From: Corynebacterium sp. ACRPO
GTDB lineage: Bacteria > Actinomycetota > Actinomycetes > Mycobacteriales > Mycobacteriaceae
Assembly: GCF_022347205.1 (NCBI RefSeq)
Contig: NZ_JAKRNE010000010.1
Coordinates: forward strand, 1 to 64,000
Length of the DNA: 64,000 nucleotides
Reading direction: 5' to 3'
A program made the position numbers and the translations under genes. Under the pieces are notes generated by a model. The model saw nothing but the letters and a program-made list of their open reading frames with translations. It ran no database searches and was not told where the DNA came from. Shown one piece after another: positions 8,371 through 16,492 of this stretch. How positions within the stretch are numbered: position 1 is the first letter of the stretch; every line of letters starts with the position of its first letter.

Positions 8371-9930
8371 ATGGCAAAGTCCTCTAAGAAAGAAGAAAAG
8401 GACACCAAGTCTGCAGCAAAGGACGTGAAGAAGAAGGAAGCTGACACTTCCACTCACGCCGCACAGCAGAAGGTGGCCGAACAAAAGGCACCTAAGAACT
8501 CCAGCAAGAAGACTCGCACCGAGACCGACCTTCTTGGCTCCTTGGAAGTTCCCGCTGACGCTTACTACGGTGTGCACACCGTACGCGCCATGGAGAACTT
8601 CCAGATCTCTTACGTGACCATCAACACCATCCCGCACTTCATCCGCGGCATGGTCCAGGTCAAGAAGGCGGCCGCCATGGCAAACCGCCGCCTGCACGTT
8701 CTGCCAAAGAAGAAGGCTGAAGCCATCATCTGGGCCTGTGACCAGATCCTGGAAGAGGGCCGCTGCATGGATCAGTTCCCGCTGGACGTCTTCCAGGGTG
8801 GCGCTGGTACCTCGCTGAACATGAACACCAACGAGGTTGTTGCCAACCTCGCGCTGGAGTACCTCGGTGAGGAGAAGGGCTCCTATGACATCATCAACCC
8901 GAATGATGATGTGAACATGTCCCAGTCCACCAACGATGCTTACCCGACCGGCTTCCGCTTGGGTCTGCATGCAGCAGTGGATCACCTCATTGAGCGCATG
9001 GATGGTCTGCGTGCCGCATTCCAGGTCAAGGGCAATGAGTTCCAGGACATCCTGAAGATGGGTCGTACTCAGCTTCAGGATGCGGTTCCGATGACCTTGG
9101 GTGATGAGTTCAAGGGCTTTGCCAATAACCTGAACGAGGAGCAGGCATTGCTGCGCGATGCACAGCGTCGCCTGCTCGAGATCAACTTGGGCGCAACCGC
9201 AATCGGCACCGGCGTGAACACCCCGGCCGGCTACCGCCACCAGGTCACCGCAGCTCTGTCTGAGGTCACCGGCTTGGAGATGAAGACCGCCCGCGATCTC
9301 ATTGAGGCAACCTCTGACTGTGGCGCTTATGTGCTACTGCACGCCACCATCAAGCGCGCAGCAATGAAGCTTGCCAAGATCTGTAATGACCTGCGCCTGC
9401 TGTCTTCCGGTCCACGCGCTGGCCTGGCTGAGATCAACCTGCCTGCCCGTCAGGCCGGCTCCTCCATCATGCCGGGTAAGGTCAACCCGGTTATCCCGGA
9501 GGTTGTGAACCAGACCTGCTTCAAGATCTTCGGCAATGACCATGTCGTCACCATGGCCGCTGAGGCTGGCCAGCTGCAGCTCAACGTCATGGAGCCGGTC
9601 ATCGGCGAGGCACTATTCCAGTCCATTCGCATCATGGGTAACGCCGTCGACGCCCTGCACGAAAAGTGCGTCACCGGCATTACCGCTAATGCAGACGTGT
9701 GCCGTGCCTACGTGGAAAACTCCATTGGTATCGTCACCTACCTCAACCCGTTCATCGGCCACCACAACGGTGACCTGATTGCCAAGGAGTCCCTGGAGAC
9801 CGGCAAGGGCGTCAAGGAACTCGTCTTGGAGAAGGGCTTGCTCGATGAGGCTACCTTGAACAAGGTTCTGTCCGTTGAAAACCTAATGCACCCAGAGTTC
9901 CGCGGTCAGCTCTTCATCGACGAGGACTAA
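8371..9930 (+). CDS. aspA: Aspartate ammonia-lyase (aspartase)
   Basis: A 519-residue enzyme of the fumarase/aspartase superfamily that reversibly deaminates aspartate to fumarate and ammonia. Signatures are [26 protein letters not shown] and the mobile catalytic loop [12 protein letters not shown]. The first ~50 residues form a Lys/Glu-rich, low-complexity extension ahead of the canonical start [20 protein letters not shown], so the protein is longer than the ~470-residue enteric enzyme. An AAAGGAG site precedes the ATG. A strong hairpin terminator follows, then a C4-dicarboxylate carrier that would exchange its product. Confidence 0.95.
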   Translation: MAKSSKKEEKDTKSAAKDVKKKEADTSTHAAQQKVAEQKAPKNSSKKTRTETDLLGSLEVPADAYYGVHTVRAMENFQISYVTINTIPHFIRGMVQVKKAAAMANRRLHVLPKKKAEAIIWACDQILEEGRCMDQFPLDVFQGGAGTSLNMNTNEVVANLALEYLGEEKGSYDIINPNDDVNMSQSTNDAYPTGFRLGLHAAVDHLIERMDGLRAAFQVKGNEFQDILKMGRTQLQDAVPMTLGDEFKGFANNLNEEQALLRDAQRRLLEINLGATAIGTGVNTPAGYRHQVTAALSEVTGLEMKTARDLIEATSDCGAYVLLHATIKRAAMKLAKICNDLRLLSSGPRAGLAEINLPARQAGSSIMPGKVNPVIPEVVNQTCFKIFGNDHVVTMAAEAGQLQLNVMEPVIGEALFQSIRIMGNAVDALHEKCVTGITANADVCRAYVENSIGIVTYLNPFIGHHNGDLIAKESLETGKGVKELVLEKGLLDEATLNKVLSVENLMHPEFRGQLFIDED

Positions 9931-9975
9931 AGACACGGCTTTTGAGAAGCAGTAGGGCATAGCGCCCCGCATAGT

Positions 9976-10045
9976 AGACCCCCACGGTCTCTGCCATTTT
10001 CTCTTGATGTACAAGGAAAACTGGCGAAGGCTGTAGGGGTCTTTT
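9976..10045 (+). terminator. Terminator downstream of aspA
   Basis: Arms AGACCCC (9976-9982) and GGGGTCT (10036-10042) close a long hairpin with an inner stem, GCCATTTTC against GAAAACTGGC. Four T follow. It lies 46 nt after the aspA stop. Confidence 0.75.
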
Positions 10046-10229
10046 GCGTGCATGGAATCGGCGGTAGCTAGTTTCCTTTTATGGCCCTGTGCTGGGCGAA
10101 TGCGGAGAAGGATACCGACCGTCTTATAGCGAGACGCTTAATACATGTGGGAATCAACACAAACGGACAATTCGAGTGAATAAATCGACGTGATAGGTGC
10201 ACAATAGAAGATGTTGAGGACGGCATGCA

Positions 10230-10268
10230 CTCTGTATGGAGACGCGTGCCCTTAGTTTGCATACAGAG
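10230..10268 (+). promoter_or_regulatory. Inverted repeat ahead of the C4-dicarboxylate carrier
   Basis: CTCTGTATG (10230-10238) and CATACAGAG (10260-10268) are perfect 9-nt arms separated by 21 nt, ending 5 nt before the GGAG ribosome site. It could be a dyad operator or an mRNA hairpin that controls access to the start. Apart from this repeat and the aspA terminator, I see no gene in the 354-nt gap 9931-10284. Confidence 0.5.
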
Positions 10269-10284
10269 CGTATGGAGTATGTCC

Positions 10285-11592
10285 ATGGTTATTGTTCATA
10301 TAGTCATCGTTCTCGCCGCCATCTTCTTGGGCGCGAGGATTGGTTCAATTGGTATCGGTATGGCCGGCGGCCTCGGTGTGTTGGCCCTTGGTCTCACCGG
10401 TGTCCCCATTACTAGGGAAGACATCCCGTTCGACGTCATCGGTATCATCATGACCGTCATTGCCGCCATCGCCGCGATGCAGAGGGCTGGTGGCATGGAC
10501 TACTTGGTGCACATTGCAGAAAAGTTTCTGCGCAAAAACCCGAAGCGGATTACGTTCTACGCGCCCATCGTTACTTGGTTGATGACGGTGCTGGCCGGTA
10601 CCGGCCACACTGCATTCTCCACGCTACCGGTCATTGTTGAGGTAGCTAAAGAAGGCAAGGTTCGCCCTTCACGCCCGCTTTCCATTGCGGTAGTTGCCTC
10701 TCAGATGGCAATTTGTGCCTCGCCTATTTCTGCCGCAGTGGTTCTCCTAGCCAGCCTGTTGGAGCCAGCTGGAGTGGGCTATTTGCAGGTGCTAGCAGTC
10801 GTCATTCCGGCAACGTTCCTGTCTATTTTCCCAGCTGCGTGGATTGCTAATAAGTTTGGCAAGGAACTAGATGATGACCCGGTGTACCAGGAGCGCAAGG
10901 CGCAAGGCTTGGTTAAGCAACCACTGGGGGCTGAGAACTTCCAGCCGCCGAAGGGTGCCAAGGCTTCTGTTCTGGTGTTCCTGGTAGCCATCGTCATCGT
11001 GATGGCATGGGCCACGCTGACCTCGGAGCAGGTCGGGCTAATCGCAGAACCAACCTTGCCACGTAATGAGGCAATTATGACGGTTATGCTTACCGCGGCC
11101 ACCATCATCGTCATGATGACGAAGTTCCCGGCGGGGGATGTTCTCAATACGCCGGTATTTAAGTCCGGTATGTCCGCATGTATTTGTGTGCTAGGCGTTG
11201 CTTGGTTGGGTACCAGCCTTATCAACCACTACATGGACGATATTCAGTCTATGGCTGGTAGCGTTATTGAGTCTTCGCCGTGGCTGCTCGCGGTGGTCTT
11301 GTTCTTCGCCGCAGCGCTGCTGTACTCGCAGGCCGCTACGACCAAGGCCCTCATGCCAGCAGCCCTGGCTCTGGGCGTAAGCCCCCTTACCGCAGTCGCT
11401 GCTTTCCCAGCCGTCTCGGCTCTATTTATCCTGCCGACCTACCCAACGCTGCTGGCAGCGGTGGAGATGGACGATACCGGCTCGACTCGAATCGGCAAGG
11501 CTGTATTCAACCACCCATTCCTTATCCCAGGCACGGTCAGCATCGCGGTTTCTGTCCTCTTAGGCTACGCATTCGGCCTCGTCATCCTTTAA
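10285..11592 (+). CDS. dcuB: Anaerobic C4-dicarboxylate transporter, Dcu family
   Basis: A 435-residue polytopic membrane protein of the DcuA/DcuB family, which exchanges aspartate, malate, fumarate and succinate, mainly under anaerobic conditions. Family landmarks include the N-terminal HIVIVLAAIFLGARIGSIGIG, LAGTGHTAFSTLPVIVEVA, the MAICASPISAAVV segment and the C-terminal YSQAATTKALMPAALALG and LPTYPTLLAAVE. About 11-12 hydrophobic segments are visible. The ATG at 10285 is used because a GGAG site lies 7 nt upstream; the ATG at 10279 is too close. Position after aspA suggests aspartate uptake coupled to fumarate/succinate export. Confidence 0.88.
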   Translation: MVIVHIVIVLAAIFLGARIGSIGIGMAGGLGVLALGLTGVPITREDIPFDVIGIIMTVIAAIAAMQRAGGMDYLVHIAEKFLRKNPKRITFYAPIVTWLMTVLAGTGHTAFSTLPVIVEVAKEGKVRPSRPLSIAVVASQMAICASPISAAVVLLASLLEPAGVGYLQVLAVVIPATFLSIFPAAWIANKFGKELDDDPVYQERKAQGLVKQPLGAENFQPPKGAKASVLVFLVAIVIVMAWATLTSEQVGLIAEPTLPRNEAIMTVMLTAATIIVMMTKFPAGDVLNTPVFKSGMSACICVLGVAWLGTSLINHYMDDIQSMAGSVIESSPWLLAVVLFFAAALLYSQAATTKALMPAALALGVSPLTAVAAFPAVSALFILPTYPTLLAAVEMDDTGSTRIGKAVFNHPFLIPGTVSIAVSVLLGYAFGLVIL

Positions 11593-11616
11593 GAGGTAGA
11601 CGACAAGTCCACCCGG

Positions 11617-11642
11617 AAGGCGCCCCTGGAGGGCGCCTTTTT
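11617..11642 (+). terminator. Rho-independent terminator of the Dcu carrier gene
   Basis: Arms AAGGCGCCC and GGGCGCCTT are followed by a run of T (11638-11642), giving a compact GC-rich terminator 25 nt after the stop. Confidence 0.9.
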
Positions 11643-11731
11643 GGATCGCAGCGTGGACAGGAGGATTGATTCAATTCACTTTCTTTCAAAAATGCGGGTT
11701 ATTTAACTCGCGAGCTCGGTAGGCTAAGGAC

Positions 11732-13399
11732 ATGACTACTCAGCCATCCGATGTTGAAATTGCCCAAGCCCACCACCTGCAGCCAATCGCGGAGATTGCG
11801 GCCAAGGCGGGCATTCCTGCCGACGCCGTGATTCCTTATGGCACCACCAAAGCCAAAGTCGATATCACCAAGGTGGACTATTCCAAGGAAAATCAGGGCA
11901 AGCTGGTGCTTGTCACCGGCGTATCGCCCACACCTGTCGGCGAGGGCAAGTCCACCGTGCTCATCGGCCTTACCGACGCTCTAGATCAGTTGGGCAAGAA
12001 GGCCATCGTTGCCCTGCGTGAGCCCTCCCAAGGACCAGTGATGGGTATTAAGGGCGGCGCGGCTGGCGGCGGCTATGCACAGATTGTCCCCATGGAGGAC
12101 ATCAATCTTCACTTCACCGGCGATTTTCACGCCATTACCTCTGCAACCAATACCCTGGCCGCCATCATTGATAACCACATCCATCAAGGCAACGCCTTGG
12201 GCATCGACCCGCGGCGCGTGACGTGGCAGCGGTGCATGGACGTCAACGACCGTGCCCTGCGCAACGTGGTGACCGGCCTGGGCGGGCCGGCTCACGGTGT
12301 GCCTGCAGAAACCGGTTTCACCATTACCGCGGCCTCCGAAATCATGGCCATCTTGTGCTTGTCCACGAACCTCGAGGACCTAAAGAAGCGCCTCGGCGAT
12401 ATCACTATTGGGTTCACCTATGATCAGCGCCCTGTTACCGCCCGTGATTTGGATGCGGAAGGTGCCCTCGCGGCGCTCATGCGTGATGCTCTCAACCCGA
12501 ACCTTGTACAGACCCTTGGCGGCGTGCCGGCCTTGGTGCACGGTGGTCCGTTCGCCAATATTGCGCACGGCTGCAACTCCCTGTTGGCAACCCACACCGC
12601 ACTGCAATTTGGCGATGTCGTCTTAAGCGAGGCCGGGTTCGGCTCCGACCTCGGCGGAGAAAAGTTCGTCGACATTAAGGCGCGCTTTGGCGACCTAGAT
12701 GTTGCTGGCGCCGTGGTCGTTGCCACCATCCGCTCGCAGAAATACAACGGCGGTGTGGCCAAGGATAAGCTCACCGAGGAAAACCTGGATGCCCTCAAGG
12801 CGGGCATAGTCAACCTAGAGCGCCACGTAGAAAACCTACGCAAGTTCGGGATCAAGCCAGTTGTTGCGCTCAACCTATTTTGGTCCGATACCGAGGCAGA
12901 ACGCGAGTTCATGCGGCAGTGGGCCGAAGACTTCGGGGTGGCATTGGAGGAAGCCAATGTCTGGTCCGAGGGTGGCGCGGGCGCTACCAAGCTGGCAGAG
13001 ACCTTGCTGGAGAACCTACAGGGAGGAGCCAAGCAGCTCTACGATCCGCAGGAGGGAATCGAGGCCTCCATCGAGACCATCGCGCGCGAGATCTATCGCG
13101 CGGACCGTGTGGAATACGGGGCAAAGGCGCTCAAGGATCTCAAGTACATTCAGGACAATGGCTGGGACAAGCTGCCGGTGGTCATCTCTAAGACGCAGTA
13201 CTCCTTCAGCGATGATGCCTCTGCTCTGGGGGCGCCGGAAGGCCATACGCTGCACGTGCGCGAATTGCTGCCGCGCACCGGCTCGGGATTTATCGTTGTG
13301 CTCACAGGCAACGTCATGACGATGCCGGGACTGCCGAAGAAGCCGGCGGCCAATAATATCGACGTCGATAAGCAGGGCACCATTTCGGGCCTTTTCTAG
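11732..13399 (+). CDS. fhs: Formate-tetrahydrofolate ligase
   Basis: A 555-residue ATP-dependent enzyme forming 10-formyl-tetrahydrofolate from formate. It has the P-loop-like nucleotide motif TPVGEGKSTVLIGL near residues 70-83, followed by REPSQGPVMGIKGGAAGGGYAQ and HNP-type folate residues around PALVHGGPFANIAHGCNS. The C-terminal MTMPGLPKKPAANNIDVD is diagnostic. It allows formate assimilation into one-carbon metabolism. A TAGGCT box lies 6 nt before the ATG, suggesting a leaderless transcript. Its 3' end converges with the RecB-like gene only 12 nt away, with no obvious terminator. Confidence 0.95.
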   Translation: MTTQPSDVEIAQAHHLQPIAEIAAKAGIPADAVIPYGTTKAKVDITKVDYSKENQGKLVLVTGVSPTPVGEGKSTVLIGLTDALDQLGKKAIVALREPSQGPVMGIKGGAAGGGYAQIVPMEDINLHFTGDFHAITSATNTLAAIIDNHIHQGNALGIDPRRVTWQRCMDVNDRALRNVVTGLGGPAHGVPAETGFTITAASEIMAILCLSTNLEDLKKRLGDITIGFTYDQRPVTARDLDAEGALAALMRDALNPNLVQTLGGVPALVHGGPFANIAHGCNSLLATHTALQFGDVVLSEAGFGSDLGGEKFVDIKARFGDLDVAGAVVVATIRSQKYNGGVAKDKLTEENLDALKAGIVNLERHVENLRKFGIKPVVALNLFWSDTEAEREFMRQWAEDFGVALEEANVWSEGGAGATKLAETLLENLQGGAKQLYDPQEGIEASIETIAREIYRADRVEYGAKALKDLKYIQDNGWDKLPVVISKTQYSFSDDASALGAPEGHTLHVRELLPRTGSGFIVVLTGNVMTMPGLPKKPAANNIDVDKQGTISGLF

Positions 13400-13411
13400 G
13401 CAGGTGGGGCG

Positions 13412-14242
13412 CTAGTCCTTCGTATCTGCCGCGGAACCCGGCCAGCCCGGGTACTGCGGCGGGGTGCCGCCAAACTCCGGGCAGAGATCCTGGTGGGCGC
13501 ACCATCCGCAGAGCTTGGATGGCTTCGGACGGAAGTCCCCGGCGCGCCCGTCGGCCTCAATCTTTGCCCACAGGTCGCCGAGATCGCGCTCGAAGTATTC
13601 GAGTTCCTCACGGTTTGGGCTAAGAAACATCGAGTCCAAGACCTTGAGGTACATCAGACGCAATTGGTGGGGAATGGTGCCTAGAATGCGCCAGTAGACC
13701 AGCGCATAAAAGCGCATCTGGAATTGCGCATCCTGGGAATAGCGGGGAAGTGGCTTCTTGCCGGTTTTATAGTCCACGACTCGGACCTCGCCAGTTGGGG
13801 CGCGGTCCACGCGGTCGATGAAGCCGCGGACGGGGACGCCATTGGGCAGGACCGTATTGACGTACATCTCTGTTTCTTGGCAATCAAAGCCTTGGGGATT
13901 TTCCATCTGGAAATAGCCTTTGAGCAGTTCCCTGGCAGCGACGAAGAAGTCGTAGGTGTCTTCTTCTGGCACGAGCTCTAAAAGTTCCTCGTCTTTGGCG
14001 GTCATCTCTGCCCAGGAGGGCTTAATCATCTTCACTGCGGCAGGATAGGTGCGCTCTTCGCGCGGTAGCTTGTGCATCTCTTCCAAAACGGCGTGCACAA
14101 GGGTTCCTTTGACCTGCGCGATGGTCTTGGGCTCGGGCAACTTGTCAATGGCGCGAAAGCGATAGAGCAGCGGGCACTGCTTATAGTCGGAGGCGCGCGA
14201 GGGCGACAGGGCGAGTGGGCGGGGTGTAGATGAAGTAGCCAT
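13412..14242 (-). CDS. RecB-family (PD-(D/E)XK) nuclease with Fe-S cysteines
   Basis: A 276-residue stand-alone nuclease of the AddB/Cas4-like family. Motifs in order: SPSRASDYKQCPLLYRFR (first Cys, near residue 23), GTLVHAVLEEMH, RGFIDRVDRAPTGEVRVVDYKTGK (motif II/III with catalytic Asp and Lys), QFQMRFYAL, and a C-terminal CGWCAHQDLCPEFGG. The three late cysteines plus Cys23 match the 4Fe-4S arrangement of AddB/Cas4 nucleases. No helicase domain is present and no CRISPR array lies in the window, so a DNA-repair role is more likely than adaptation. A TAGGCT box lies 9 nt before the ATG. Confidence 0.88.
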   Translation of the reverse strand: MATSSTPRPLALSPSRASDYKQCPLLYRFRAIDKLPEPKTIAQVKGTLVHAVLEEMHKLPREERTYPAAVKMIKPSWAEMTAKDEELLELVPEEDTYDFFVAARELLKGYFQMENPQGFDCQETEMYVNTVLPNGVPVRGFIDRVDRAPTGEVRVVDYKTGKKPLPRYSQDAQFQMRFYALVYWRILGTIPHQLRLMYLKVLDSMFLSPNREELEYFERDLGDLWAKIEADGRAGDFRPKPSKLCGWCAHQDLCPEFGGTPPQYPGWPGSAADTKD

Positions 14243-14288
14243 GGTGTATCTAGCCTATCGCCGCGCGATTCGTGGCAAGCTAGGAGGT

Positions 14289-15542
14289 ATGAGTTATACC
14301 GCAGATTTCCTAGATTTCATTGCTGCTTCTCCTTCTTCGTACCACGCTGCTGATGAGGTATCCCGCCAGCTGTGCGCGGCGGGATTTGAGGTACAGGATG
14401 AGGGAACGCAGTGGTCCGCTGCGCCAGGCGGCCACGTCATGGTGCGCGGCGGCGCGGTAGCGGCGTGGTACGTGCCAGAGGGCGCGGATAAGAATTCTGG
14501 TTTCCGCATCGTGGGGTCGCATACGGACTCGCCGGGCTTGGTTCTTAAGCCCACGCCGGACTTTTCCTCGGCCGACTGGCAACAGGTGGCAGTCGAGATC
14601 TATGGAGGGGCGCTACTGCATACCTGGTTTGACCGGGAGCTGACCGTGGCCGGGCAGATTGTCACCAAGGATGGCACGCGGCACCTAGTCAATACTGGCC
14701 CAGTGCTGCGCCTGCCGTCGCTTGCCATTCACCTCTACCGCAAGGATGAGTTTAAGCCGGATCGCCAGCACAATATGCAGCCGGTTTTGAGCGTTGGTGA
14801 CCCGGAGGCATCCATCTTGCAGGTAGTGGGGGAGAAGGTGGGCGTCGCCAAGCAGGATATTGCTTCCTTCAACCTGATTACGGCCGATGCCGCTCGCGGC
14901 GAAGTCTTTGGCGCCGGCGAGCAGTTCATCGCTGCCGGACGCATGGATAACCTGTCTTCCGTACACGCCTCGTTGGAAGCAATGAAGAAGGCCGCCGAGG
15001 AATATCAGGGCAAGGATATCTTGGTCATGATGGCCTTTGACCATGAAGAAGTGGGTTCCAGCTCGCGCTATGGTGCGGGCGGTCCCATCCTGGCGGATGT
15101 ACTTACTCGCACGGCGCGGGCGCTGGGGGCCAACGAGGAGGAACGCTTCCAGATGTTCTCCCGCTCGAGCTGTGTCTCGGCAGATGCCGCGCATTCGGTG
15201 CACCCGAATTACGTGGGCAAGCACGATCCCACGCACCATCCGATTATCGGCAAGGGCCCAGTGACCAAGATCAACGGTAATCAGCGCTATGCCTCCGATG
15301 CCACCACGGTGGCGTTGTGGGAAGCAGCATGCGAGAAGGCAGGCGTACCGGTGCAGCGGTTTGTGGGCAATAATGATGTGCCCTGTGGCTCGACCATCGG
15401 TCCCATTACGGCGACGCGTTTGGGCATCGATACTGTGGATGTGGGCGTGCCCATGCTGTCTATGCACTCGGCGCGGGAAATGGTGGGCGAGCGGGACCAA
15501 GTATGGCTCGCGCAGGCACTTGAGGCATACTTGGTGAGATAG
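14289..15542 (+). CDS. M18-family aminopeptidase (aspartyl aminopeptidase-like)
   Basis: A 417-residue cytosolic metallopeptidase that removes N-terminal, preferentially acidic, residues. Metal-site motifs are GSHTDSPGLVLKP, GRMDNLSSVHA, MMAFDHEEVGSSSRYGAGG and the C-terminal VPMLSMHSARE. The conserved N-terminus SYTADFLDFIAASPSSYHA fixes the ATG at 14289. The AGGAGG motif is only 1 nt from this ATG, so it cannot act as a normal ribosome site; leaderless or unusual initiation is possible. It is divergent from the RecB-like gene and leads the run into trmI and the pupylation genes. Confidence 0.9.
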   Translation: MSYTADFLDFIAASPSSYHAADEVSRQLCAAGFEVQDEGTQWSAAPGGHVMVRGGAVAAWYVPEGADKNSGFRIVGSHTDSPGLVLKPTPDFSSADWQQVAVEIYGGALLHTWFDRELTVAGQIVTKDGTRHLVNTGPVLRLPSLAIHLYRKDEFKPDRQHNMQPVLSVGDPEASILQVVGEKVGVAKQDIASFNLITADAARGEVFGAGEQFIAAGRMDNLSSVHASLEAMKKAAEEYQGKDILVMMAFDHEEVGSSSRYGAGGPILADVLTRTARALGANEEERFQMFSRSSCVSADAAHSVHPNYVGKHDPTHHPIIGKGPVTKINGNQRYASDATTVALWEAACEKAGVPVQRFVGNNDVPCGSTIGPITATRLGIDTVDVGVPMLSMHSAREMVGERDQVWLAQALEAYLVR

Positions 15543-15570
15543 TAACCGCAACCTCGAGGAGTCTTGAGAC

Positions 15571-16407
15571 ATGGCTTATTCCGGCCCCTTTGCCTATGGC
15601 GACCGCGTGCAGCTTACCGACGCCAAGCGGCGCCACTACACGGTCATTCTGGAAGAAGGAGGCCAGTTCCACTCCCACAAGGGCATCATTAACCATGATG
15701 ACATCGTGGGTATGGACGAGGGCTCGGTCATTGAGTCCACCCTTGGCTCCTCCTTCCTGCTTTTCCGCCACCTGATGGTGGATCACGTGCTATCCATGCC
15801 GCGTGGTGCCGCGGTGATCTACCCCAAGGATGCGGCGCAGATTTTGGTAGAGGGCGATATCTTCATGGGCGCGCGCGTGCTCGAGGCCGGCGCTGGCTCC
15901 GGTGCGCTGTCTATGTCCCTGCTGCGCGCCGTGGGCCCAGAGGGGCATGTGTATTCCTATGAGGTGCGCGATGACCACCTCGAGTATGCGGTAGATAACG
16001 TCAAGGAATACTTTGGCGAGCAGCCCGAGTGGTGGTCGCCGCGTCTCGGCGATTTAGGAGATGTCACCGCCGAGGACTTGGGTGGGCCGGTAGACCGCGT
16101 GATCCTCGATATGCTCGAGCCTTGGGAGCACCTGGAGACAGTGCGCGATCTTCTCATTCCAGGTGGTGTCTTCATGACCTACGTGGCAACGGTGCCGCAG
16201 TTGATGAAGGTCATGGAAGGAATTCGCGAGCTCAAGTGCTTTACCGAGCCTAAGGCCTGGGAATCACTGGTGCGCGAATGGAAGGTTGAAGGCCTGGCTA
16301 CGCGCCCGGAGCACCGTATGAATGCGCATACCGCCTTCCTTATCTGGACCCGCCGCTTGGCCGATGGCGTGACCCCGCCGCGCCCGCAGCGCCGCGCCCG
16401 CAAGTGA
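15571..16407 (+). CDS. trmI: tRNA (adenine-58-N1)-methyltransferase TrmI
   Basis: A 278-residue SAM-dependent enzyme that methylates A58 in the T-loop of tRNA, forming a tetramer in characterised relatives. A small N-terminal beta domain (residues 1-75) precedes the Rossmann core with ARVLEAGAGSGALSMSLLRAVG, then YSYEVRDDHLEYA and VDRVILDMLEPWE. It ends in an Arg-rich tail. Actinobacterial genomes commonly keep trmI directly upstream of arc/mpa, as here, although no functional link to pupylation is established. A GAGGAGT site precedes the ATG. Confidence 0.93.
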   Translation: MAYSGPFAYGDRVQLTDAKRRHYTVILEEGGQFHSHKGIINHDDIVGMDEGSVIESTLGSSFLLFRHLMVDHVLSMPRGAAVIYPKDAAQILVEGDIFMGARVLEAGAGSGALSMSLLRAVGPEGHVYSYEVRDDHLEYAVDNVKEYFGEQPEWWSPRLGDLGDVTAEDLGGPVDRVILDMLEPWEHLETVRDLLIPGGVFMTYVATVPQLMKVMEGIRELKCFTEPKAWESLVREWKVEGLATRPEHRMNAHTAFLIWTRRLADGVTPPRPQRRARK

Positions 16408-16479
16408 AGCTGGAAATAGGCTCACCTCAGCGCCCAGAATTTAAAGCGCAAGTACCCTCTTTCACCGACTGGGCCGCGT

Positions 16480-16485
16480 TAGAGT
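16480..16485 (+). promoter_or_regulatory. -10 element (TAGAGT) of arc
   Basis: TAGAGT ends 7 nt before the ATG at 16493. No good Shine-Dalgarno sequence is present, so arc may have its own leaderless promoter in addition to read-through from trmI. Confidence 0.4.
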
Positions 16486-16492
16486 AGTGGGC

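Noticed and set aside
13412-14242. RecB-like protein as a CRISPR Cas4
   Set aside because: No CRISPR repeats or other cas genes are present; stand-alone repair nucleases have the same motifs.
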